Assembly: GCA_002409975.1 (NCBI GenBank)
Contig: DHOO01000075.1
Span: forward strand, 1-21,447
Reading direction: 5' to 3'
Length of the DNA stretch: 21,447 nt
DNA from: Firmicutes bacterium UBA5388
GTDB lineage: Bacteria > Bacillota > UBA4882 > UBA10575
The notes under the pieces are model-generated. The model was not told the origin of the DNA and did not search any database. It worked only from the letters and a program-made list of their open reading frames with translations. Below, piece by piece: positions 14,503-21,447 of the stretch (positions within the stretch are counted from its first letter, which is position 1; each line of letters opens with the position of its first letter). A program made the position numbers and the translations under genes.

Positions 14503-15523
14503 TGAGATTAATCAAAAAGACCGGGTGTTGCTGGAAGTAAGTGAATTATACAAATACTATCCAATTCAAAGAGGGGTCTTAAGAGCAACGGTGGGGCACG
14601 TCAGGGCCGTTGATGGGGTGAGTTTTCAGGTAAGAGCCGGAGAAACGCTAGGTCTGGTCGGAGAAAGTGGTTGTGGGAAGACTACGACCGGACGGTGTAT
14701 AATTCAGTTGGAAAAACCGACCGGTGGTCGTATTTTTTTCAACAAAGACGGAGAAAAAGTTACGGTTAATCAGAATTCAATCAAAACATTACGCCGTGAC
14801 ATGCAGTTTATTTTTCAAGATCCATATTCTTCATTAAATCCGCGGATGACGGTGGAACGGATTGTCTCCGAACCATTGGTTACCCATGGGTTGAAGAATA
14901 AGACGGAGATTAAAGATCGAGTGCTCCAGCTTCTTGAGGCGGTGGGCTTATCAGCTGACCATCTCTCCAGATTCCCCCATGAATTTAGTGGAGGTCAACG
15001 GCAAAGAGTTGGCATTGCCAGAGCGCTGGCCCTCAATCCCAAATTGGTAATCTGCGATGAACCGGTTTCCGCCTTGGATGTTTCTGTCCAAGCGCAGGTG
15101 ATTAACCTCCTACAGGATTTGCAGGAGGAGTTAGGGCTTACCTATCTTTTTGTCGCCCACGATCTGAGTGTGGTGTACCATATCTGTAACCGCGTAGCTG
15201 TGATGTACCTGGGTCGAATTGTGGAAATCACTGATGTGGATGAGCTTTTTGCCAATCCGAAACATCCCTATACCGAGGCGCTCTTCTCCGCTATTCCCAT
15301 TCCCGACCCCGATAATCAACTGGAACAGATCATTCTTGAGGGGGATGTTCCCAGTCCTTCTAATCCGCCAAAAGGATGTAATTTTCATCCGCGCTGTCGT
15401 TATGCGCAGCCCATATGTAGTCAAGAACAACCGGTTTTGTCTGCGATTAAAGGGAACAATGATCATCAGGTGGCCTGCCACTTTGCGGAAGAACTTACTT
15501 TAAGAGGGGTTGACATTTCTTAA
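14492..15523 (+). CDS. oppF: Oligopeptide-type ABC transporter ATP-binding protein OppF
   Basis: Second ATPase of the importer. The 343-aa product has Walker A GESGCGKT (57-64), Q109 in FIFQDPYSSLNPRMTV, signature FSGGQRQR (165-172), Walker B LVICDE with E190, and an FVAHDLSVV switch. The YYPIQRGVLRATVGHVRAVDGVSF N-terminal segment and the C-terminal GCNFHPRCRYAQPIC motif are typical of OppF/DppF. ATG 14492 sits in the end of oppD, 8 nt after GAGGTG. Downstream, 114 nt separate it from oppA1. Confidence 0.92.
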   Translation: MTSNEINQKDRVLLEVSELYKYYPIQRGVLRATVGHVRAVDGVSFQVRAGETLGLVGESGCGKTTTGRCIIQLEKPTGGRIFFNKDGEKVTVNQNSIKTLRRDMQFIFQDPYSSLNPRMTVERIVSEPLVTHGLKNKTEIKDRVLQLLEAVGLSADHLSRFPHEFSGGQRQRVGIARALALNPKLVICDEPVSALDVSVQAQVINLLQDLQEELGLTYLFVAHDLSVVYHICNRVAVMYLGRIVEITDVDELFANPKHPYTEALFSAIPIPDPDNQLEQIILEGDVPSPSNPPKGCNFHPRCRYAQPICSQEQPVLSAIKGNNDHQVACHFAEELTLRGVDIS

Positions 15524-15637
15524 ATATATAATGTTCTTTAACCTATTGGGCTGGGCCCTATTTAAGGGGGTGAGAAACGAGCAACAATTCTTGCCTTTTA
15601 AAAACCATTTTTATTAAAGTTGGAGGTGTTTATCGTT

Positions 15638-17500
15638 ATGAAATCCAAAGTATGGTTATGGATAGTAATTGCGGTGGTTGTAATTGGCGCCGGGGTTTTA
15701 GTCTTGAATAAGAAACCGGCGGAAGTGGCCAAAACTACGGAAGTGGCCGGTTTTAATCCGGATATTTTTGTTTACGCCGGATCAGGTGACGCCGAGACGC
15801 TCGAACCGTCCAGAGCTTATGATACGGCCAGTTCTGAGATTATTTACCAGTGCTATGATAATCTGGTGGCGTATAAACCGGGCAGTCTCAGCGAATTTAT
15901 CCCGATGTTAGCTACCGAGGTGCCGTCGGTGGAGAACGGTTTAATTTCTAAAGACGGTCGAACTTATACCATTCCAATCCGGAAAGGCGTTAAGTTCCAT
16001 AACGGCGCGGAACTGACCCCGGAAGACGTGGAGTATTCTTTTGAACGTAATATGCTGGCCGATCCGGTTGGCGGTCCGGTGTGGATGTTAATCGAGCCTT
16101 TGCTGGGTGCGTCCACCATTGAGGATTACGCTTGCGAACTGGCGGGTGTGGATGATTTCTCGAAAGTTAATGCAGCCAATCTGCTGAAAACTGCGCAAGC
16201 AGTTATGAAGGCTGTAGAGGTTAAGGGTGATAACGTAGTTTTCCACTTAGCCCAACCCTATCCGCCGTTCCTTTCGATTTTAGCCCGGAACAGCAGCTGG
16301 ACAGTTATTCTTAACAAACAATGGATGATTGAACAGGGAGATTGGGACGGAAAAGCGGAAACCTGGACCCAGTGGCATAATCTTGATACCGAAAAACAGA
16401 CCCTCTTTGAGCAAGCGATGGGTACCGGCCCTTATAAGTTGGTGGAATGGGATCGAAGCAATAGTAAGCATACTTTAGAAGCGTTTGCCGACTATTGGCA
16501 GGGGCCGGCGGCAATTAAGACGGTGATTATTAATAACAGTGTGACCGAGTTTAACACCAGGAAACTGATGCTGCAGAAAGGTGAAGCCGACGCCATCTAT
16601 GTGCCGGTGGAAAACTCTCCGCAGATTGAGGGGATGAGCGGGGTAAATTTACTCCGCGGTTTACCGCGTCTCAGCAATGTTTGCGCCATATTTAACCAGA
16701 ATATCAACGCGACTGACAACGAGTTTGTTGGTAGCGGTAAACTCGACGGGAATGGTATTCCTGCGGATTTCTTCTCTGATCTGAATATCAGAAAGGCTTT
16801 CAGCTATGCCTTTGATTATGAGGCGTTTATTAAAGAGGTTGTGCTGGGCGAGGCTTCTGTTCCTTATGGAGTAATCCCGGCTGGGCTTAATGGTTTCTTT
16901 GATGAAAAAGGATTCCGTTATAGTTATGACCCGGAAAAAGCTGAAGAATACTTTAAGAAGGCCTTTAATGGCGAGGTCTGGGAGAAAGGATTTAAAGTCT
17001 CGTTAATCTGGAATATCCCGAACACGACCAGAAAGACTGCTTGTGAAATCTTAGCGGCGGGGATTGAAGCGATTAATCCCAAGTTTAAAGTAGAAGTTCA
17101 AGGAATGGAATGGGCGACCATGCTACCGCGAAGAAGGGAAGGCCGTTTACCCATGGTCTTTATTGGCTGGCTGGCTGACTACGCGGATCCTCATAACTTT
17201 GTCTATCCATACTTGCATAGTAAAGGGGATCTGATCACCTTTACCGGAGAGAATGGTCGAGCTTTAGCGGCCAAAGAGTTTGATCCCTTAGTTAATGCCG
17301 GGATCAATGAGCTCAATCCCGAGAAGCGGGTGGAGATCTATACTAAACTGCAGAAAAAATCCCTTGAGCTTGCTCCCCATCTGATGCTGTATGATTCCTG
17401 TGACCGGGTGGCGATGAAGGATTATGTCAAAGGTTATGTCTTTGATCCGATTTGTCCGGCCCAGTATGATTTCTATGCTCTTTCTAAGACGAAGGAGTAA
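15638..17500 (+). CDS. Opp-type solute-binding protein, first copy
   Basis: Extracytoplasmic receptor (SBP_bac_5 family) that captures the substrate and delivers it to OppB/OppC. The 620-aa product begins with a basic start and one hydrophobic helix (about 4-24). There is no lipobox cysteine, so it is either an uncleaved membrane-anchored or a soluble periplasmic protein. Family motifs are IPIRKGVKFHNGAELTPEDVEYSFE, GTGPYKLVEWDR, FSDLNIRKAFSYAFDYEAFI and WLADYADPHNFVYPYLHS. ATG 15638 follows GGAGGTG (15622-15628); an in-frame TTG at 15620 overlaps that ribosome site. It lies inside the operon, between oppF and oppB. Substrate is not readable: peptides are the default, but Opp-type systems also import oligosaccharides or nickel. 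Confidence 0.88.
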   Translation: MKSKVWLWIVIAVVVIGAGVLVLNKKPAEVAKTTEVAGFNPDIFVYAGSGDAETLEPSRAYDTASSEIIYQCYDNLVAYKPGSLSEFIPMLATEVPSVENGLISKDGRTYTIPIRKGVKFHNGAELTPEDVEYSFERNMLADPVGGPVWMLIEPLLGASTIEDYACELAGVDDFSKVNAANLLKTAQAVMKAVEVKGDNVVFHLAQPYPPFLSILARNSSWTVILNKQWMIEQGDWDGKAETWTQWHNLDTEKQTLFEQAMGTGPYKLVEWDRSNSKHTLEAFADYWQGPAAIKTVIINNSVTEFNTRKLMLQKGEADAIYVPVENSPQIEGMSGVNLLRGLPRLSNVCAIFNQNINATDNEFVGSGKLDGNGIPADFFSDLNIRKAFSYAFDYEAFIKEVVLGEASVPYGVIPAGLNGFFDEKGFRYSYDPEKAEEYFKKAFNGEVWEKGFKVSLIWNIPNTTRKTACEILAAGIEAINPKFKVEVQGMEWATMLPRRREGRLPMVFIGWLADYADPHNFVYPYLHSKGDLITFTGENGRALAAKEFDPLVNAGINELNPEKRVEIYTKLQKKSLELAPHLMLYDSCDRVAMKDYVKGYVFDPICPAQYDFYALSKTKE

Positions 17501-17520
17501 GTGAAAACCTAAATTCTGAT

Positions 17521-17555
17521 GATTCAGGAGCGGGGTTCTCCCCTGCTCCTGAATC
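17521..17555 (+). terminator. Strong intercistronic hairpin between oppA1 and oppB
   Basis: GATTCAGGAGC (17521-17531) pairs with GCTCCTGAATC (17545-17555). Inside, GGGG pairs with CCCC around a TTCT loop with one bulged T. Only three T follow, so it is at best a leaky terminator; it more likely protects the 3' end of oppA1 mRNA and so raises binding-protein yield over the permeases. Confidence 0.7.
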
Positions 17556-17589
17556 TTTCGGAGTAACTTTAAATCGGTAGGTGTATTAG

Positions 17590-18621
17590 ATGCTCTCTTA
17601 TATCTTGCGACGATTGCTCTTCTTGCCGGTGGTGCTCTTTGGTATTACTATTCTTATTTTTATGTTAATCAGCACACTGGGACCTTGGACGAGGGTGGCG
17701 ACTTTTGTCCCCTCCCCTGATGCGGAGCGACATGTGGATTTGGAAGCGATGATTAAAAAGTACCATCTGGATGATCCTCCGGTCAAAATGTATTTACGGT
17801 GGGTCAACAATCTCTTACATGGTAATTTGGGTTGGTCGCAATCCAGTCATATGACAGTGACGGAAGCTATTAGGCGTCGTTTTCCGGCAACGCTGGAACT
17901 GACTCTTTTTTCAGTAATTCCGGTGATTATCGGTGGAATTATTCTGGGAGTAATTTCTGCCGTCCATCATAATAAACCTATTGACCACACGACGCGGATC
18001 ATGGCGATCGCTTTATGGTCTCTCCCCGACTTTGTTCTGGGCCTGGCTGTGTTAATGGTGGGGTTTGGAGTGCTGGGCTGGTTTCCGCCTGGTCGTCTTA
18101 GTTCATGGGCCCAACTGGAAGTCCTTAAGGAGTCGTTTCGCTCTTTTACCGGGATGTATACTCTTGATGCCCTGCTTAATCTGAGGTTAGATATTTTTTG
18201 GGATGCTTTACGTCATATTATTGCTCCTGTGATCACCCTTTCTTGCCTGTGGTGGGCTTTTATGCTGAGAATTACCCGCTCCAGCATGCTGGATGTTTTA
18301 AACCAGGATTATGTTCGTACGGCTCGCGCCAAAGGGTTAGCCGAAGCTGTGGTTATTAAAAAACATGCGCTAAGTAATGCTCTCATCCCCGTGACGACGG
18401 TGGCCGGCAATATGTTACTGGGTTTAATGGGCGGAGTGGTGATTGTCGAAACAGTTTTTAATTATTCCGGATTAGGTCTGTTAACATCCACGGCGGCAAC
18501 GCGGTTAGATGTTCCTTGTGTAGTCGGAGTGGCGATTTTTTACGCTACCATCTTAGTACTGGTTAATTTGGTGGTGGATGTCTTATATTCGATCATCGAT
18601 CCCAGAGTACGATTGGAGTAG
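17590..18621 (+). CDS. oppB: Oligopeptide-type ABC transporter permease OppB
   Basis: Inner-membrane pore subunit. The 343-aa product opens with the typical MLSYILRRLLFLPVVLFGITILIF helix, then a periplasmic loop, then five further helices. The coupling EAA loop is visible (LNQDYVRTARAKGLAEA, then KKHALSNALIPV), and it ends with the family's IDPRVRLE tail. An insert of about 30 residues (near 165-210, from FPPGRLSS to LLNLRLD) is usual in this family. ATG 17590 follows AGGTG by 6 nt. The gap to oppC is 6 nt. Confidence 0.92.
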   Translation: MLSYILRRLLFLPVVLFGITILIFMLISTLGPWTRVATFVPSPDAERHVDLEAMIKKYHLDDPPVKMYLRWVNNLLHGNLGWSQSSHMTVTEAIRRRFPATLELTLFSVIPVIIGGIILGVISAVHHNKPIDHTTRIMAIALWSLPDFVLGLAVLMVGFGVLGWFPPGRLSSWAQLEVLKESFRSFTGMYTLDALLNLRLDIFWDALRHIIAPVITLSCLWWAFMLRITRSSMLDVLNQDYVRTARAKGLAEAVVIKKHALSNALIPVTTVAGNMLLGLMGGVVIVETVFNYSGLGLLTSTAATRLDVPCVVGVAIFYATILVLVNLVVDVLYSIIDPRVRLE

Positions 18622-18627
18622 ATACAA

Positions 18628-19497
18628 ATGGAGATATTCAGACGATTAGTTAAGAACCGCATTTCTCTTTTCGGCCTAATCTTATTAGTATTATTTGTCT
18701 TGATTGCCATTGCCGCACCCTGGCTTGCTCCACCCAAAGAAGGGAGCGATCCCTATCGGATACCGCGGAGGGGATGGACACTGGAACCGACTCCTCCATC
18801 TGCGAAGTACCCTTTAGGATTAACCCAGGGACAGTATGACATCTATTATGGGATCGTTTGGGGGACGAGAACAGCCTTTCGTGTGGGGATCATTGTCATT
18901 AGTTTCCGCGCGTTAATTGGGATTATTCTTGGTTCGATCTCTGCCTATTACGGAGGAATACTGGATGAAGTTCTGATGCGTTTTACTGATATCTTTATGA
19001 GTTTCCCTTATTTAATTGGAGTGGTGGTTTTTGTCGCTATTTTTGGACCGGGGTTGAACAATGTGATGATTCCATTGATTGCATTAGGTTGGATGCCTTA
19101 TGCCCGGATGATTCGTGGTAATATCCTGGCAATTAAGCAAGAAGAGTACGTTTTGGCGGCCAGAGCCATCGGAGCTAACGATTTTAAAATTATAACCCGC
19201 CATATTCTTCCCAATACTATTTTTCCCGTGTTGATCCAGGCCTCGATGCAGATTGGCTCAATTGTGATTAGTGTCTCCGGTTTGAGTTTTCTGGGATTAG
19301 GCGCGCCCGAGGGGTATGCGGACTGGGGACAGATGCTTAGCTTTGCTCGGAACTGGATGTTGGGCGAGCAAGGAAATGTTCTTAAATATTGGTTTACGGT
19401 GATCTATCCCGGACTGGCAATGGTGCTTTTTGTCTTATCATGGAATCTGATCGGCGATGCCTTTAGAGATATTATGGACCCGAGAATTCAAGCTTAA
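18628..19497 (+). CDS. oppC: Oligopeptide-type ABC transporter permease OppC
   Basis: Second pore subunit, pairing with OppB. The 289-aa product has an N-terminal helix (FGLILLVLFVLIAIAAPWLAPP), a periplasmic loop with the LGLTQGQYDIYYGIVWGTRTAFRVG segment typical of OppC/DppC (usually LGTDxxGRDxxSRxxxGxR, here noticeably diverged), and four to five further helices. The EAA loop is KQEEYVLAARAIGANDFKIITRHILPN and the tail is DAFRDIMDPRIQA. Start ATG 18628 follows GGAG at the end of oppB. A strong terminator comes right after. Confidence 0.92.
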   Translation: MEIFRRLVKNRISLFGLILLVLFVLIAIAAPWLAPPKEGSDPYRIPRRGWTLEPTPPSAKYPLGLTQGQYDIYYGIVWGTRTAFRVGIIVISFRALIGIILGSISAYYGGILDEVLMRFTDIFMSFPYLIGVVVFVAIFGPGLNNVMIPLIALGWMPYARMIRGNILAIKQEEYVLAARAIGANDFKIITRHILPNTIFPVLIQASMQIGSIVISVSGLSFLGLGAPEGYADWGQMLSFARNWMLGEQGNVLKYWFTVIYPGLAMVLFVLSWNLIGDAFRDIMDPRIQA

Positions 19498-19521
19498 CGT
19501 GAATTTGAGAAAGATGAAAAT

Positions 19522-19553
19522 AACCGTCCTTTGTAAGAGAAGGACGGTTTTTT
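19522..19553 (+). terminator. Rho-independent terminator after oppC
   Basis: AACCGTCCTT (19522-19531) with AAGGACGGTT (19540-19549), 8-nt loop, then a T-run to 19553. It ends the oppDF-A1-BC transcript and separates oppA2. Confidence 0.92.
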
Positions 19554-19625
19554 GATCGTAAGTTAAAATTAGATAAAAATTTATTGAACAAATATATGTC
19601 TTGAGAGAAGGATAAATTGCATTAA

Positions 19626-19656
19626 TTGAGAATTATATAGAGACATACATTATATT
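19626..19656 (+). promoter_or_regulatory. Candidate promoter of the second binding-protein gene
   Basis: TTGAGA (19626-19631) with overlapping -10 candidates CATTAT (19648-19653, 16-nt spacer) or TTATAT (19650-19655, 18-nt spacer), in an AT-rich gap between a terminator and a strong ribosome site. A start near 19660 would give a leader of about 40 nt. Confidence 0.35.
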
Positions 19657-19700
19657 CAGTGTGACGTTGATTTATATAAAAAAGGAGGAGACTAACGAAA

Positions 19701-21344
19701 GTGAAGAAAAAAACCTTAGTTTTAATTTTGGTGGCTGTCTTGGTAGTAGCCATTGGTTTGTATTATGTCTTTGAAACCAAATCGGTGCTTGCTCCCAAGA
19801 AAGATGTGTTGGTTTGGGGCACTCTTACTGATATCGAGACCTTAAACCCGATTCTGTCGGAAGCTTCAGCTGAAACAATAATGATGAATGGAATTTTCTC
19901 TACTCTGATTAAGGTAAATGGAGATCTGGAGTTTGAACCGGATCTCTTGGAGGAACTTCCGGAGATTAGTGAAGATGGGTTGGAATACACCTTTAAACTT
20001 CGGAAAGGCGTGAAATTCCATGATGGAGTAGAACTGACGGCTGAGGATGTGGAGTTTCTTTATGAGATGAAAATGGCTCCCGGTAACATTGTTCCTTCCC
20101 GAAGCATGTGGGAGAAAATTGACAAGTTTGAGATCATTGATGACTACAATTTTAAAATCACCTTAAAAGAATTAGATGTTACTTGGCTTGAGTCTTGGGC
20201 ATACTCGGAGTGCATGATCCCGCCCAAACATATTTTGGAGAAGGAGTTCATTGCGAATGGCAATGCTCTAACCAAAGGCGGAGATTTCTCTCGCAACCCG
20301 GTGGGTTCGGGACCTTATAAGTTTGCGGAATGGAAATCTAACGAGTATGTTAAGTTAGAAAAGTTCGATGGCTATTACCGTAAAGGATTGCCCAAGATCA
20401 AAACGATAGTTTATAAAATTGTTCCTGATACCAATGCGATGCTTGCTCAGTTTAAGAGCGGAGAGATTGATATTTACAACGGCGCTCAGGCTAACCAGTA
20501 CAAGGAATTATTAGCGATGAAGGAATCCGGGCAGAAGATTGAGGTTCATAAATACCCGGCTTTTATCTATATGCACGCTGACTTTAATATGAGAAACCCA
20601 ATTTTTGCGGACAAACGGGTCCGACAGGCGCTCTGTTATGCTTTCCCCAAAGAGCAGTTTATGGAGACAGTTCTTGACGGGGTTGGTTCCTGGGCTGATA
20701 CCAGTATTGCTCCCAGCAGCTGGGCGCATAAACCGGATCTTAAAAGATATGATTATGACGTAGAAAAAGCTAAACAACTGTTGGATGAGGCCGGATGGAA
20801 GTCAGGCGCCGATGGGGTACGGGTTAAAGATGGGAAGAAACTGGCCTTTTCCATTAGCACCAATAGTGGAAATAAGATTCGTGAGAAATTCAATGAAATC
20901 TGTAAGCAAGAATGGGATTCCATTGGCTGTCAGGTAACCATCCAGAACTACGAGGCCGCTACCCTCTTTGGTGATATTCTGGATAATGTTAAGTTTGATA
21001 TTATTGTCTTTGGTTGGATCTCTGGTTTCGATCCGGACTGTAAGACTCTCTTCCATTCTGGCCAAATTGTCGATCCGGCTACCGGCGCTACCGGCCAGAA
21101 CTACGTGGCGTATAACAATCCCAGGATGGATGAGCTCTTGGATGCTGGCTTAAAAGAGCCTGATCTGGAGAAACGTAAAGAGATCTATTATGAAATTCAG
21201 GATATTTTAGCTGAAGATGTGCCTTATCTCTTTGTTTATTTCTATAACGAAATAGCTGCTGTCCCGGCTAATCTTGGAAACTTCAAACCCAATCCTACCC
21301 AAGCTACTAATAGTTGGAATATGTTTGAATGGGAATGGAAATAG
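19701..21344 (+). CDS. Opp-type solute-binding protein, second copy
   Basis: A second SBP_bac_5 receptor, 547 aa, probably serving the same OppBCDF pore with a different substrate range. The N-terminus is MKKKTLVLILVAVLVVAIG, a single hydrophobic segment without a lipobox cysteine. Family blocks are FKLRKGVKFHDGVELTAEDVEF, GSGPYKFAEWKSNEYV, FADKRVRQALCYAFPKEQF, YDVEKAKQLLDEAGW and FGWISGFDPDCKTLFHS. It is clearly diverged from the first copy and about 70 residues shorter. The start GTG 19701 follows AAAGGAGGAG (19681-19690), a slightly long spacing. A terminator before it, a candidate promoter and a terminator after it make it a separate transcription unit. Confidence 0.88.
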   Translation: MKKKTLVLILVAVLVVAIGLYYVFETKSVLAPKKDVLVWGTLTDIETLNPILSEASAETIMMNGIFSTLIKVNGDLEFEPDLLEELPEISEDGLEYTFKLRKGVKFHDGVELTAEDVEFLYEMKMAPGNIVPSRSMWEKIDKFEIIDDYNFKITLKELDVTWLESWAYSECMIPPKHILEKEFIANGNALTKGGDFSRNPVGSGPYKFAEWKSNEYVKLEKFDGYYRKGLPKIKTIVYKIVPDTNAMLAQFKSGEIDIYNGAQANQYKELLAMKESGQKIEVHKYPAFIYMHADFNMRNPIFADKRVRQALCYAFPKEQFMETVLDGVGSWADTSIAPSSWAHKPDLKRYDYDVEKAKQLLDEAGWKSGADGVRVKDGKKLAFSISTNSGNKIREKFNEICKQEWDSIGCQVTIQNYEAATLFGDILDNVKFDIIVFGWISGFDPDCKTLFHSGQIVDPATGATGQNYVAYNNPRMDELLDAGLKEPDLEKRKEIYYEIQDILAEDVPYLFVYFYNEIAAVPANLGNFKPNPTQATNSWNMFEWEWK

Positions 21345-21359
21345 GATAGTTTTTAAGCC

Positions 21360-21393
21360 AACGGGGGATAGATTCCTCTATCCCCCGTTTTTT
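21360..21393 (+). terminator. Rho-independent terminator after the second binding-protein gene
   Basis: A 13-bp perfect stem, AACGGGGGATAGA (21360-21372) with TCTATCCCCCGTT (21377-21389), loop TTCC, then T to 21393. The remaining 54 nt to the window end hold no recognisable feature. Confidence 0.95.
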
Positions 21394-21447
21394 GATTTAA
21401 GCTTTTTGCGTGGTATCCTTTTAAAAAGGTCCCAATACAATATATAG

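Noticed and set aside
15570..15617. 15-codon ORF with GTG start before oppA1
   Set aside because: The GGGGGTG that could serve as its ribosome site overlaps the start codon, and there is no family resemblance.
21437..21447. ACAATATATAG at the window end, also found at 1622-1632 in the nested repeat
   Set aside because: An 11-nt AT-rich match cut off by the window edge; the flanks differ, so a second repeat copy cannot be claimed.

Overview
The window looks like chromosome of an endospore-lineage Bacillota bacterium with two membranes (a diderm firmicute). It combines a lipopolysaccharide-export (Lpt) module, which implies an outer membrane, with firmicute traits: a SPOCS/DUF3794 protein of the spore-coat/SipL type, a ligA-gatC-gatA-gatB run with GatCAB amidotransferase, and very strong AGGAGG-type ribosome sites. 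The species cannot be named from this. Halanaerobiia, Limnochordia/Hydrogenispora-like lineages and Negativicutes are candidates. Nearly all genes are on the + strand. No phage, insertion sequence or CRISPR array is visible.

Region 1 (about 1-4480), envelope cluster: an OstA/LptA-like periplasmic protein, LptB ATPase, one LptF/LptG-type permease, a DUF3084 membrane coiled-coil protein and an RNase H-fold (RuvC/YqgF-like) protein. Overlaps or short gaps join the genes, except that a 111-nt nested inverted repeat lies between lptB and the permease. A bidirectional terminator ends the cluster, opposite a small minus-strand gene.

Region 2 (about 4480-7490): the minus-strand 66-aa unknown, the SPOCS-domain protein, a tRNA-Arg(CCG) with its own promoter and terminator, a roughly 220-nt structured leader, and a sodium:solute symporter ending in a terminator.

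Region 3 (about 7490-12961): ligA (NAD-dependent DNA ligase), then gatC, gatA and gatB, which make the amidotransferase that corrects Glu-tRNA(Gln) and/or Asp-tRNA(Asn).

Region 4 (about 12962-21447): after a 479-nt AT-rich gap comes an Opp/Dpp-type ABC importer in the order oppD-oppF-oppA1-oppB-oppC, then a second solute-binding protein gene (oppA2) with its own candidate promoter and terminator. The binding proteins feed the OppB/OppC pore, powered by OppD/OppF. Neither binding protein has a lipobox, which fits a periplasm bounded by an outer membrane.

The part most worth following up is the envelope cluster: the DUF3084 protein, predicted to reach into the periplasm with a long coiled coil, and its translationally coupled nuclease-fold partner, both encoded next to the Lpt machinery.
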